Notes: generated by a model not told the origin, from the letters alone. DNA of 64,000 nt from CAVTYH01 sp963773875 (GCA_963773875.1 CAVZCV010000006.1:372001-436000), one strand, 5' to 3'; shown: positions 19,027 to 27,897, counted from the first letter of the stretch. Program-made: numbers and translations.

Positions 19027-19053
19027 AAAAAAAGCCCCGCTTCCGTGCGGGGC
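19027..19053 (-). terminator. Rho-independent terminator of htrA
   Basis: On the minus strand a perfect 7-bp GC stem (GCCCCGC/GCGGGGC) with a 6-base loop is followed by seven T. It lies about 105 bases past the htrA stop. Just beyond it the direct repeat GGCTCGTGGGGG occurs twice (19067-19078 and 19086-19097). Confidence 0.88.
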
Positions 19054-19157
19054 CAAGTGGAGCCAGGGCTCGTGGGGGGACCCTAGGCTCGTGGGGGTCT
19101 TGTTAAAACCGGCCGAGGTTCACAGCCGGATCGCATTCAATGGATTGACCGATTCAA

Positions 19158-20770
19158 CTACTGCGCCTGCAACACCACAAACCGGTTGCCGGCCTGCGTG
19201 CGAATTTGGAACAGCACGCCGTTCTTTAGCGATTCATTCTTGATCGCTGTTTCAAAGTCGTGCACGTTCTTGATCTTCGTCTTGCCGACTTGGCGAATCA
19301 GCATGCCTGGCCGCATTCCTTTTTCGGCAGCAATGCTATCGGGCTCGACCTTCTTAATCATCACGCCTTCGTAACCGTGATACGTATCGGCTTCATCCGT
19401 AGTCATATCGGCAACATTGCAATCCAAGCTCTTCCGACGTATAGCCCGAGGTCGCCGGCGCTTTCGGGCTGCTTGCCCTTGCCACCGCGTTCGTTCATGC
19501 CGAATTTTTCAGGCAGCGGCTTCACAGTCACGTTCAGAGTCATCGGCTTGCCGTCGCGTAGGATCGACACCTGTTCCGCTTTGCCGATCGCAGCACGTTC
19601 CACAAGATCTTGAACTTCCTTCGGACTGTGAACCGCAGTGCCTGCAAACTTGGTAATGATATCGCCGTCTTGCATCTTCGCTTCGGCGGCCGGCGTGTTC
19701 GGCATCACTTCTGCCACGAGAACGCCTTCGCCCTTTTGCACACCAAACTTCGCTGCCAATTCGCTTGTCACTTCGCCGATGCTCACGCCCAAGTAACCAC
19801 GGCTAACCGAACCGTTCTTCACGAGCTGATCGGTTACCCATTTGGCTTGGTTGATCGGAATCGCAAAGCCGATGCCCTGGTATCCGCCGCTGTTGGAGGC
19901 AATGGCGGTGTTGATGCCAATCACTTCACCAGCCAAATTCACGAGCGGTCCGCCCGAGTTGCCCGGATTAATCGCGGCATCGGTCTGCAAATACTTAGTG
20001 CGCTGGCTTCCCAGCTCACGGCCCTTGCCGCTGATAATGCCGGCCGTTACCGTGTTTTCCTGCTCAAACGGCTGGCCAATCGCGATGACCCAATCGCCAA
20101 TATCCAAGTCGTCGCTGTTGCCCAAGTGGGCGGCCGGCAACGATTCATCGGCCTTGATGCGCACCACGGCCAGATCGCTTTGCGGATCGGTCTTGATGTC
20201 GGTCGCCGTGTATTCGCGGCCGTCGGCAAAGTGAACGGTCACTTTATCGGCGCCGTCGACCACGTGATTGTTCGTAAGAATCAATCCGCTCGCGTCGATG
20301 ATCACGCCCGAACCAATCCCATCGCGCTGCGGAGTTTGGAACGAATAATCGCCATCTTCGCCGCCAAAGCCCGGCATCTGTGGAATCATGTTCTCAAAGG
20401 GCGTGCCCTTGAACGGATTCTCGCCGTTACGGAACTGACCGAACGGATTCTCGCCGCGGTTGCCACGAACTTTCTTCGCCGATTCATGCGAGTGAATGGT
20501 CACCACGCTGGGCGTGGCAGCGTGTGCAGCATCGCGAAAGGCTTTCGACAGGTCATCGGCCCGCTTGACCTGTGTCGTGTTTCGCAGCTCCGAAGGTGTC
20601 TTGGCCGGCTCTTGCCCTGCACTGGCCACGACGCGTGCTTTGCTATCACTGGCTGTATGATCTTGCCCCTCTACAGAATTTTGCCGCAGTGTTAACCCCA
20701 GGCCAACAGAAATGGCCAGTCCCGCGGCGACCGTCAGTAACCAACCCTGGCGTGACGAAAGTCGACTCAT
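19158..20770 (-). CDS. htrA: HtrA/DegP-type periplasmic serine protease with two PDZ domains (frameshifted)
   Basis: An envelope quality-control protease. ATG 20770 (MSRLSSRQGWLL) has a GAGGAG ribosome-binding site and starts a signal-anchor helix; a Gly/Asn/Phe-rich linker follows. The trypsin-like domain shows the triad His (TNNHVVDG), Asp (SDLAVVRI) and Ser (INPGNSGGP). PDZ1 begins at RGYLGVSIGEV, and PDZ2 lies in the segment ending RFVVLQAQ. The frame breaks between about 19405 and 19440. Two extra bases about 20 apart would explain it, since removing them reads DLGLTSEELGLQVADM and restores about 536 residues. Without repair PDZ2 would be lost. A strong terminator lies downstream. Confidence 0.88.
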
Positions 20771-20791
20771 GCTAAATTCTCCTCGCTCCAT

Positions 20792-21014
20792 AAAAAATGC
20801 GGTTTCTCAAGTTCGCGGCACCATCCCACGAGAGATTGGGGATAACAATTAGCGATGCCTCTACGAAAACATTACGACAGCTCGCTGTGGCCGGTTCGCC
20901 ACATGGCACACCGATTGCCCCTGGAGCCTGCACATAAGTCGCTGCAGGCCGGCAGCCGCGAGCCCGCAAATCCATATCAACACCGCCCGAATCGCTCAAG
21001 ATCGACTGAAAATC
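20792..21014. other. Intergenic region between divergent htrA and rnc
   Basis: Part of a 469-base gap between the htrA start and rnc. The htrA leader is near 20770-20790. A segment at about 21125-21180 (within the rnc leader) has short TTTCGTCATTCG/TTCATTCGTCATT near-repeats. No gene or RNA is recognisable. Confidence 0.4.
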
Positions 21015-21043
21015 TTGACAAAAACTCAAGCTGGAACTACAGT
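21015..21043 (+). promoter_or_regulatory. Candidate sigma-70-type promoter for rnc
   Basis: A perfect TTGACA at 21015-21020 is followed after 17 bases by TACAGT at 21038-21043 (4 of 6 consensus bases). It lies about 200 bases upstream of rnc on the same strand, leaving a long leader. Confidence 0.45.
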
Positions 21044-21239
21044 TACAGCAAGTGGTAATTTTTTCCGTGCCGTCCGTTGAAAAGGGGGATAGTGCAAACG
21101 GCGAGGCGTTCCAAGCGAACGTTTTGAACTTCGGATTGCGGATTTCTTTCGTCATTCGAGTTTCTTCATTCGTCATTTGCCTGCTTCCCCTTTTTCCACG
21201 GGCTGCCAGTTCTAACTGGTTGCCTTGTGAGAATTCTGC

Positions 21240-21980
21240 ATGGCTAAGCGCTCTGGCCTCCCGGGGGCGGACGAGCTGTCCCCTACCGTAATCGAGCAGT
21301 GCGAAGCGCGGCTCGGCTATACCTTCATCGATAAGTCGCTCTTGCTCTCGGCGCTCACGCACGCCTCCGGCGCGCTGCACCGTTTGAAATCGAACGAGCG
21401 ATTGGAATTTCTCGGCGATGCTATTCTGGGCTTCATCGTTTGCGAGCGGTTGTTCCAGCTGTACCCCGATTATCTCGAAGGCGATCTGACCAAGGTCAAA
21501 TCGGTCGTCGTCAGCCGCAACACGTGCGCGAAGATCAGCCAAGATATGGGCCTGCAAGATTTTTTGATTCTCGGCAAGGGCATGACGACGCATCCACGCG
21601 TGCCGCCGTCGCTCTTGGCCGATGTGTTCGAATCGCTGATCGCCGGCATTTATCTCGATGGCGGCGACCCCGCGGCCCGCGAATTCATCTTGCGCACCGT
21701 GGGCCCGGAAATCGACGCCGCCGTGGCCGGCGAGCTGGGGAGCAATTACAAATCGCTGCTGCAACAAATGGCCCAGCGCGATTTTGGCACGACGCCCACT
21801 TATACGCTGCTCGATGAAAAAGGCCCCGACCACAGCAAGTGCTTCAAAATTTCGGCCCAAGTCGGCGACCACCGCTACCAGCCCGCGTGGGGCCGCAACA
21901 AAAAAGAGGCCGAGCAGCATGCGGCCCGCAATGCGCTGTCGGAAATCGTGGGAGAAGAAGTTCCGTACCCTTCCGACTGA
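21240..21980 (+). CDS. rnc: RNase III
   Basis: A double-stranded-RNA endonuclease that processes rRNA precursors and structured mRNAs. Of 246 residues, the catalytic domain (about 15-155) contains the signature NERLEFLGDA at 52-61 with its metal-binding acidic residues, and later LLADVFESLIAGIYLD. The C-terminal double-stranded-RNA-binding domain (about 165-235) ends in AWGRNKKEAEQHAARNALSE. The length is typical. It is monocistronic, with a candidate promoter about 200 bases upstream. A long ORF antisense to it is a GC-driven shadow. Confidence 0.95.
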   Translation: MAKRSGLPGADELSPTVIEQCEARLGYTFIDKSLLLSALTHASGALHRLKSNERLEFLGDAILGFIVCERLFQLYPDYLEGDLTKVKSVVVSRNTCAKISQDMGLQDFLILGKGMTTHPRVPPSLLADVFESLIAGIYLDGGDPAAREFILRTVGPEIDAAVAGELGSNYKSLLQQMAQRDFGTTPTYTLLDEKGPDHSKCFKISAQVGDHRYQPAWGRNKKEAEQHAARNALSEIVGEEVPYPSD

Positions 21981-22869
21981 GAGGCACTTAGCCCCTACGG
22001 TCGGCAGCGCTCCATCGCAGGCCGATAATCCGCTGCTAGTTTTTTCAATGCTCACTAGCTGCGATTTGCCGCAAAACCTCGGCGAAATCGCGAGTGGCGA
22101 AAATCGGGATGAAAAACTGAGCACCCTCGTGCGCTGTTTGCTTCGAGAAAAAGCCATCCTGCACCTGCCCGCCGCGCCAAAAACGTGTTTCGCAGTGAAA
22201 TAACTCCCGCGCGCTTTGAACCCCTGTGTAGCGGTTTTTGCCAATTTCGCGCCGAGTAATTTCACAGTTATTTCACCTTCACCCCTTGGCCTCCCAAATC
22301 GCCCGGAAATTCTCGCTCGATTTGAAGGGGTTATTTCGCACATTTCGGTGTCTGTGGGTCTAGGTGTCTAGTGTCTGGCTTCTCTCGGCCTCGACGGGTT
22401 AGGGTGAGAGTGCCGCTGCCGAGGAACCCAGCGCACAATCTCCCCGCGGTCTAGCCGCACTCGTTACTGTTTATTGCCTACTGCCTGGTTAACTTGCCAA
22501 AGAACATCTGCCCGACGAGTCGAGACCAAGGAACCACATGGCTCCAATAAATATATTAGTGTACAAGCGGTTCAATGTCAAGGGCCACCTGCGGGCGACT
22601 TCGATTTTTGACCAGAAAACATTGACAGGCCTCGTCTGTCCCGCGGATATTGGAAGAATCGCGGCGATGGACACTTAGGAACCGGCGGCCTTTGAATTGC
22701 CTCGGAGAGCCGATGAAAAGCTGTAGCTTAAAATGCCCGAACCCGGTGTGACGTAAACATCAGGCCGATGCGATCAACGATCGACCGAATCTGCGGCGGT
22801 GCCACCTAATTCGCGAAGTTGCCGATTCATTCGGCTTAGGTACACTTTTCCGATCGCTTCGCAAAACAT
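21981..22869. other. 889-base region without a convincing gene
   Basis: No frame here carries a recognisable protein, and the open minus-strand frame is the extension of an rnc shadow. It includes short GTGTCTGTGGGTCTAGGTG-type repetition near 22350-22380 and an AT-rich patch at about 22540-22580 that holds a minus-strand promoter-like sequence. No tRNA fold was found. Confidence 0.45.
22552..22580 (-). promoter_or_regulatory. Promoter-like sequence on the minus strand with no gene assigned
   Basis: Read on the minus strand, TTGACA is followed after 17 bases by TAATAT and then ATTTATTGG. It points into the gene-free stretch 21981-22550, antisense towards rnc. It could drive an untranslated RNA or be chance in an AT-rich patch. 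Confidence 0.33.
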
Positions 22870-23445
22870 ATGACGCTATCACGTTTGACATTAACCGTTG
22901 CCGACGTTGACCCAACGATTTTGCCTGGGCTGATTGCAGGGTCGACCGCAGCAGTCGTTCCATTGTTAATGGCTTTTCTGATGCGAGCGGCTTATCGGGA
23001 ATCGTTGGCGCTGGCTGGCTCACAATCCGTAGTTTATTCGAAAGCGATACGCATATGCGTGCTTGTCATCTGGGTGCTCATAGGAACCGTTGCAATTCTC
23101 GCCGCGTTTACCGTACGGGGAACGGACTTGTGGAATGCGGCGGCGATTGTCGCATTATTCACGTTTCTTGCTCTAATTATGCATGCCGAAGCATTCGGCG
23201 TGGCGGTTACGTGGGATGATCAAAATATTTACACTCGCTCGTCATGGCGCACGCCCCGGACGATTCCGTTTTCTTCCGTCACTTCGTGTGACTACTCATC
23301 TCTCATGCAGTGGTACCGAATCCATACCGCGGGCCACGGCGTTGTCCGATTGCATTTGATGATGCGCGGCATTCCCAACCTTTTGCAGGTACTACCGTGC
23401 GTTGCCCCCCCGTATCCACCCCGTTCCATCCATATCAAGCAATAG
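22870..23445 (+). CDS. Hypothetical membrane protein with a C-terminal soluble (PH-like) domain
   Basis: Not recognised as a named family. The 191 residues contain two to three hydrophobic segments (about 18-40, 60-82 and 88-108), followed by a beta-rich stretch (VTWDDQNIYTRSSWRTPRTI, then FSSVTSCDYSSLMQWYRIHT). That pattern resembles small bacterial PH-like domains tethered to membranes. The last 20 residues are Pro-rich and follow a run of seven C at about 23405-23411, so the C-terminus may be altered by an indel; the neighbouring frame stays open for a further 150 bases. Confidence 0.5.
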   Translation: MTLSRLTLTVADVDPTILPGLIAGSTAAVVPLLMAFLMRAAYRESLALAGSQSVVYSKAIRICVLVIWVLIGTVAILAAFTVRGTDLWNAAAIVALFTFLALIMHAEAFGVAVTWDDQNIYTRSSWRTPRTIPFSSVTSCDYSSLMQWYRIHTAGHGVVRLHLMMRGIPNLLQVLPCVAPPYPPRSIHIKQ

Positions 23446-23521
23446 CCAAACGCCCGGCCGGTATGGATCCTTCGCAAATCGCGATTTCCGTTAGCAACCT
23501 GCAACGACAAAGGCATATTCC

Positions 23522-23779
23522 GTGGCATCCGACAAAGACGAAAAATCAGCTCCAGAATTTCGTCCTGGTTTTCGTCTGTCGGACTTGGATGTCGCCGTGA
23601 TACTAGTCAGTGCGATCGCTACGGGGGTCATCTGGCAGCGCACGTGGTGGATCGGTTTTGTGATCGCGTTTGTCACGGCGCACGCGCGCTGCGGCGCGAG
23701 TTTCTTGATCCCGCCGCTTCCCCCGACCGCAGGTCTCCCACGCCGTCACCTCAGTCAGAGCTGGAAATCAACCAACTGA
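23522..23779 (+). CDS. Small hypothetical membrane protein, C-terminus overrun by a repeat
   Basis: An 85-residue ORF from GTG 23522. One clear hydrophobic segment (about 24-55, containing GVIWQRTWWIGFVIAFV) follows a charged N-terminus. The last 30 residues are unlike a membrane protein. They coincide with a 21-base sequence at 23719-23739 that recurs inverted at 24859-24879 in a nested repeat element. The gene was probably shortened or fused to a repeat copy. Function unknown. Confidence 0.4.
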   Translation: MASDKDEKSAPEFRPGFRLSDLDVAVILVSAIATGVIWQRTWWIGFVIAFVTAHARCGASFLIPPLPPTAGLPRRHLSQSWKSTN

Positions 23780-23793
23780 TCTTAGGACAAACG

Positions 23794-23821
23794 GCCCCGC
23801 CCTAACCCCGCGGGGCTTTTT
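23794..23821 (+). terminator. Rho-independent terminator
   Basis: A 7-bp GC stem (GCCCCGC/GCGGGGC) with a 9-base loop (23801-23809) is followed by five T. It lies just after the small hypothetical gene ending at 23779 and probably closes the 22870-23779 unit. Confidence 0.8.
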
Positions 23822-23836
23822 CATGCGCGGTCGGGT

Positions 23837-24031
23837 ATGGTGGCGAGCATGGTAGAGCTGGTGATATTTGCGCTGTGCTTCGCCTTTCTCGTGGCTGTCT
23901 CACTCATTGCCTTCAAAGCAATGAACGGCTTTCACTGCGGTATTCGATTGGCTGTCGCCGCTCTCGGGCTACTCGCAGCAATGGTAGCCATCAACTTCTT
24001 TCTTTGCTGCCTGATTGGCCACGGAGACTAG
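23837..24031 (+). CDS. Small two-helix membrane protein, hypothetical
   Basis: A 64-residue ORF (or 60 from ATG 23849) that is almost entirely hydrophobic, with two membrane helices at about 5-28 and 38-60. No family was recognised. It follows the terminator, with the ATG about 15 bases after it. It could be a genuine small membrane protein or a chance frame. Confidence 0.35.
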   Translation: MVASMVELVIFALCFAFLVAVSLIAFKAMNGFHCGIRLAVAALGLLAAMVAINFFLCCLIGHGD

Positions 24032-24199
24032 AATTTAGTTTCCCCACACACTAATGTACCAGTACCCTCAGTTTCGCTATTACCGCTGCCAAGATGCGGT
24101 AATGGGCTTACCAGCCAGCGACGGTTTGTGGCCCATTGATGTATGGTAAATCCGAAATGGCCTGGATGCTTGGCTACGCGTTCAGACCCGCGATGGAGT

Positions 24200-24454
24200 T
24201 CATGAAAAGAACTTGTCATAGTCCGCATGGCTGCCGATCCAAATCCATTGAATGCCATCCGTGGCGTCGATGCCGATCGCCCGGTAGTTCTTGCCAACTC
24301 GCACAGACCAGAGCTCCTGAATCCGTTTAAGCTGCAACGATGGGTGTCGCGGATTGGCTTTGAGTAGCTCGTAGTTCTTATCCGCCAGCTGGCGAATCTC
24401 AGCAGGCAGCTGGCTATAGAGCGCCCAGAAGCTCGCTGCGGCGAAGTGTTTCAA
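24200..24454 (-). CDS. RelE/ParE-type toxin of a toxin-antitoxin pair
   Basis: An 84-residue RelE/ParE/HigB-like protein. The family's core pattern is clear: an N-terminal helix pair, LQLKRIQELWSVRVGKNYRA in the central beta strands, and a C-terminal WIGSHADYDKFF. RelE-like toxins cleave mRNA at the ribosome and ParE-like ones poison gyrase; the sequence alone does not decide. Its ATG overlaps the stop of the antitoxin gene by 4 bases (24451-24454), the usual coupled arrangement. Confidence 0.8.
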   Translation of the reverse strand: MKHFAAASFWALYSQLPAEIRQLADKNYELLKANPRHPSLQLKRIQELWSVRVGKNYRAIGIDATDGIQWIWIGSHADYDKFFS

Positions 24455-24651
24455 AGCTCGCGCACCTTACCCTGCGCCATTTCATCGCGTGCTTGAGCGA
24501 TGAGCTTGTCGAACTTGCCTGCGTCAAAGTCGGCTTCGATTTGGCGATCCCAACGCTCGTTTTCGAATTCGTGAAACCAATCTCTGAGCTGCGCCAGATT
24601 CTCCGGCGAGAGATTGACAATGCGCGCTTCAATTTCTTCGACTTCGCTCAT
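24451..24651 (-). CDS. Antitoxin partner of the RelE/ParE-type toxin
   Basis: A 66-residue, acidic, mostly helical protein (MSEVEEIEARIVNLSPENLA). The central RDWFHEFENERWDRQIEAD and the closing QARDEMAQGKVREL resemble small antitoxins that pair with RelE/ParE toxins. No ribbon-helix-helix or helix-turn-helix is obvious, so autoregulation is uncertain. It is the first gene of the minus-strand pair and overlaps the toxin start. Confidence 0.75.
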   Translation of the reverse strand: MSEVEEIEARIVNLSPENLAQLRDWFHEFENERWDRQIEADFDAGKFDKLIAQARDEMAQGKVREL

Positions 24652-25193
24652 AATATTGCGGTGGGGTTTTCAGCACTTATAGACCCGGCCACCTAAAGAG
24701 TTTAACGCGCCAGCCATCAGCCGGCAAACTAAACCGGCGCAGTACAGACCTTGAGGTCGCGCTCGGCGCGGGTCTCCGACCGCGCCGAGGGTTTGACCGA
24801 AGGTCTCCCGATCCACGGTGGTTGTCAATTTTCCGTTTTTAGCATGAGCGACGGCCTTGGAGACCTGCGGTCGGGGGAACGGCGGGGTCGGGAGACCCGC
24901 GCCGAGCGCGGACGTACGTTTCTGGAACCCAGCGCGAATTGTGCGCCTTTTCGACGGAATTTATTTGTTGGGCGCCAGAGCAGCTGTTATAACCGCGGTT
25001 CGCCAGGCAAGAGTGCGAACGAACCATGCCGCGCGGAAGATGGGGCCAGTCGTTCTCGATTCCTACGGTTGAAAATCCAGAGGGATGCGATGCAGCCTCG
25101 GCTCGATTGGAGCCTTCGCGCTGCGGAGGAGAAAAATCTTACACGTCGGACCCAAGCGCCTGAACATTTGGCCGGCAGCAAAGGAAACCTCAA
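24652..25193. other. Intergenic region holding a nested inverted-repeat element
   Basis: A 542-base gap between the divergent antitoxin gene and the GH99-like gene. It contains the repeat element at 24758-24910. The remaining 280 bases up to 25193 show no gene; AAGGAAACC at 25185-25193 serves as ribosome-binding site for the TTG start of the next gene. Confidence 0.5.
24758..24910. repeat. Nested inverted-repeat element (MITE- or REP-like)
   Basis: The outer arms 24758-24781 and 24886-24910 are inverted copies differing only by one extra G. The inner arms 24795-24808 and 24859-24872 are inverted copies with one mismatch. The spacer is 24809-24858. A further copy of the inner unit, an exact 21-base match in inverted orientation, lies 1.1 kb away at 23719-23739. 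Symmetry plus a dispersed copy suggests a small mobile or REP-like palindromic element. No transposase is present. Confidence 0.7.
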
Positions 25194-26444
25194 TTGCGCT
25201 TTAACGGACGGCTTTTATTGTTCGTGACTTCGGTGGGGGCAATGCCGTGGCTGGCTTGCGCAGGTATTGCTGACGCAGCGCCGATGGTTGGCGCTTGGTA
25301 CTACCCGTGGTACGGCACGTTCCCCGGCGGACATAGTTGGACCGACACGCTGCGCGAACACCTTGTGCCGCCGCAGCCGCCGGCACTGGGCTACTACAGC
25401 AGCCGTAGCAGCGCCACGATTGAAGGGCAAATTGATGAAAGCCATCGCGGAAACATCAGCTTCTGGGCGGCCAGTTGGTGGGGACCGGGGTCGGCCGAAG
25501 ACAGCACCATTCGCAATAACATTCTGACCGATCCTCGCGCCGCCGAACTGAAATATGCCGTGATGTACGAATCCACCGGCCGGCTGGGGACGTTCGCCAA
25601 TCCGAACTATTCCAACCTGGTGCCGGATTTTCAGTACCTGGCCCAAAATTACTTCAGCAATCCGAATTACCTGCGGATCAATGGGCGGCCGGTGGTCTTC
25701 ATGTATTTAACGCGCGCTTACTTTAATGCCCCTGGCGCGTCCGCTGCGGTTGCCAATTTGCGACAGACCATTCAAAGCCAGTATGGCGTGAACCCCTACA
25801 TTGTTGGCGACGACGTTTTTCCCGGGCAGAATAATGCCCAGCGAGCCGCACTGTGGGATTCGATCACAGATTTTGACGTGTACGGCAGTGCCCTGCAAAG
25901 CAACGGTTCAACGACAGCGGGCGTAAATGCGCTGACCAATCAGTTTCAATCGGCGCTGCAGATGGCGCAAACAGCTCATGTGGGCTGGATTCCGGCTGTC
26001 TCGCCGGGATTCAACAACCGGGGCACGGGCGGCACTCTTCCGGCGGCGCCGCGTTACCTCACCGACGTTCCCGGTGCAGCCGAAGGTTCACTGTTCTCCG
26101 CAGAGCTGAATCAGGCCGTGCTTCCAACCCTGGATCCAACCGCCAACAACATCTTGATGGTCAGCACTTTTAATGAATGGCACGAAGACACGGCGATCGA
26201 GCCGACCATTGTTTCCGCCCCCACGTCGACCGACGACAGCGGTACACACGCACTGACCCAGGGCAATTCTTACGCTGGGTACGGCGATCTGTACCTCAAT
26301 CTGCTGCGCCAGGCAACCGTGCCCGAACCCTCCGCTCTCGTCCTCGCCGCGATGGGCTTCAGCGGGTTTCTTGCCGCGCGATCACGCAGCATGCGCCGCT
26401 CGACGAAGACTCGCCCGAAACGCTCATCGCGGCGTGAAGCGTAG
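25194..26444 (+). CDS. Secreted GH99-like (endo-alpha-mannosidase-type) glycoside hydrolase with PEP-CTERM tail
   Basis: Predicted to be exported and then sorted by an exosortase. An N-terminal signal peptide (about 1-28, cleavage near DAA) precedes a TIM-barrel-like domain starting GAWYYPWYGTFPGG. The late motif FNEWHEDTAIEPT matches the active-site segment of GH99/GH99-like enzymes (Glu in WHE). The C-terminus is a PEP-CTERM signal: VPEPSALVLAAMG, a hydrophobic helix and an Arg-rich end. Total 416 residues. The TTG start is supported by AAGGAAACC just upstream. The substrate (alpha-mannoside or another glycan) is inferred only from the family. Confidence 0.8.
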   Translation: MRFNGRLLLFVTSVGAMPWLACAGIADAAPMVGAWYYPWYGTFPGGHSWTDTLREHLVPPQPPALGYYSSRSSATIEGQIDESHRGNISFWAASWWGPGSAEDSTIRNNILTDPRAAELKYAVMYESTGRLGTFANPNYSNLVPDFQYLAQNYFSNPNYLRINGRPVVFMYLTRAYFNAPGASAAVANLRQTIQSQYGVNPYIVGDDVFPGQNNAQRAALWDSITDFDVYGSALQSNGSTTAGVNALTNQFQSALQMAQTAHVGWIPAVSPGFNNRGTGGTLPAAPRYLTDVPGAAEGSLFSAELNQAVLPTLDPTANNILMVSTFNEWHEDTAIEPTIVSAPTSTDDSGTHALTQGNSYAGYGDLYLNLLRQATVPEPSALVLAAMGFSGFLAARSRSMRRSTKTRPKRSSRREA

Positions 26445-26718
26445 GCGGTAGGGGCGGGCGGCGAGATCTCAAAGTCGTATTGGGCGCGGGCAGCCAATCG
26501 TTCTTAACATCGGCATGCGAACGCGCGGCGATCACGGTATCATGTGGAAGCGGATGAATTTGCACTTGCGAGCTTGGTGGGCTGCCCAACTTGAGGCGAA
26601 ATTCGCTGCATGATGACGAGCGGCAGTCACGCACGCAGGCAGAACGATCTATTTCACAAGACGGCGCGTGCTTCACATGGAAGTTGGTTGAATAAAATCT
26701 CAATGCAGGTCATACGTT

Positions 26719-27729
26719 ATGAATAAGCTCCGCTTTGGCATTCTAAGCACCGCGAAGATCGGTACGGAAAAAGTTATTCCCGCTATGCAGCAGGGCCGGC
26801 ATTGCGACATTGCGGCAATTTCTTCGCGCAATGTGGAGTCCGCCCAGGCAGCAGCCAAGCGATTGGGAATTCCTAAAGCTTACGGGTCGTATGAAGCGCT
26901 GCTGGCCGATCCGGAGATTGACGCGGTTTACATTCCGGTGCCGAACCATTTGCACGTGCAGTGGTCGATCAAAGCGCTCGAGGCCGGCAAGCATGTGCTG
27001 TGCGAAAAGCCCATCGGGCTGAGTTCGGCGGAGGGTGCGCAATTGCTGGCCGCGGCCAAGCGTTTCCCCAAGCTGAAAATTATGGAAGCGTTCATGTACC
27101 GGCACCACCCGCAGTGGGTTTTTGCCAAGCGGCTGGTGACCGAAGGCAAAATCGGCGAGTTGCGCACGATTCAATCGTTCTTTTCCTACCACAACGTGAA
27201 TGCGGCGAACATTCGCAACATTGCCGAGCTGGGGGGCGGCGGGCTGATGGATATTGGCTGCTACTCGATCTCGCTTTCGCGATTCATCTTCGCTGCGGAG
27301 CCGACTCGCGTTCTGGGAACCGTGGAATTCGATCCGGCATTCAAAACCGATCGGCTGGCATCGGCCATCATGGAATTTCCAGGCCGCGAGGCGCACAAGC
27401 CTGGCACTGCCACATTCACCTGTTCCACGCAGCTCGTGCCCTACCAGCGTGTGAACATTTTCGGCACCGAAGGATGCGTGGAAATCGAAATTCCTTTCAA
27501 CGCCCCGCCCGATAAGCCGTGCAAGCTGTGGCATCAACGCGGCACGGAGATTGTCGAACACAGGTTCGACATTTGCGATCAGTACACAATCCAGGGCGAT
27601 CTTTTTTCGCAGGCCGTGCTGAACGACACGCCGGTGCCAACGCCACTGGAAGACGCCGTGGCGAACATGCGCGTGATCGAGGCGATTAAACACAGTGCCG
27701 AGTCGTCCGCGTGGAAGCGGTGCGCTTAA
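26719..27729 (+). CDS. Gfo/Idh/MocA-family oxidoreductase
   Basis: An NAD(P)-dependent sugar or polyol oxidoreductase of 336 residues. The N-terminal Rossmann domain starts KLRFGILSTAKIGTEKVIPA, and the catalytic-site EKP motif appears in HVLCEKPIGLS at about residues 93-102. The C-terminal beta-sheet domain contains GGGGLMDIGCYSIS, characteristic of the subgroup that includes xylose dehydrogenase and glucose-fructose oxidoreductase-like enzymes. No signal peptide, so predicted cytoplasmic. No operon partner; uvrB follows 168 bases later. Confidence 0.88.
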   Translation: MNKLRFGILSTAKIGTEKVIPAMQQGRHCDIAAISSRNVESAQAAAKRLGIPKAYGSYEALLADPEIDAVYIPVPNHLHVQWSIKALEAGKHVLCEKPIGLSSAEGAQLLAAAKRFPKLKIMEAFMYRHHPQWVFAKRLVTEGKIGELRTIQSFFSYHNVNAANIRNIAELGGGGLMDIGCYSISLSRFIFAAEPTRVLGTVEFDPAFKTDRLASAIMEFPGREAHKPGTATFTCSTQLVPYQRVNIFGTEGCVEIEIPFNAPPDKPCKLWHQRGTEIVEHRFDICDQYTIQGDLFSQAVLNDTPVPTPLEDAVANMRVIEAIKHSAESSAWKRCA

Positions 27730-27897
27730 CGGTCCTGATTTTCTTCCGGTCTCATCACTCGCTTGCCCGTCGAGTGAATTCGCTTCGAATTCTGCGTTGA
27801 AATTGGAAAACCTGCGGCGAGCGGATGTTCAACCGTGGTCGGACAACCCTTCACGCCGTAGAATAAAAAGTTTCCAATCTATCGACCGGAGTCAGCA

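Noticed and set aside
19610..20695. A 361-codon plus-strand frame over htrA
   Set aside because: It is the antisense shadow of a well-supported protease gene.
22200..22260. A tRNA-like string (TTTGAACCCCTGTGTAGC) near 22220
   Set aside because: No acceptor, D or anticodon stems can be drawn around it.
20772..22343. A 523-codon open frame on the minus strand opposite rnc
   Set aside because: It runs antisense to the whole of rnc, a certain gene, and its translation has no domain or composition of a real protein. GC-rich codon bias on the other strand explains it.
26743..27693. A 316-codon minus-strand frame over the Gfo/Idh/MocA gene
   Set aside because: It is antisense to a gene with clear family motifs; its translation is His- and Arg-rich with no family pattern.
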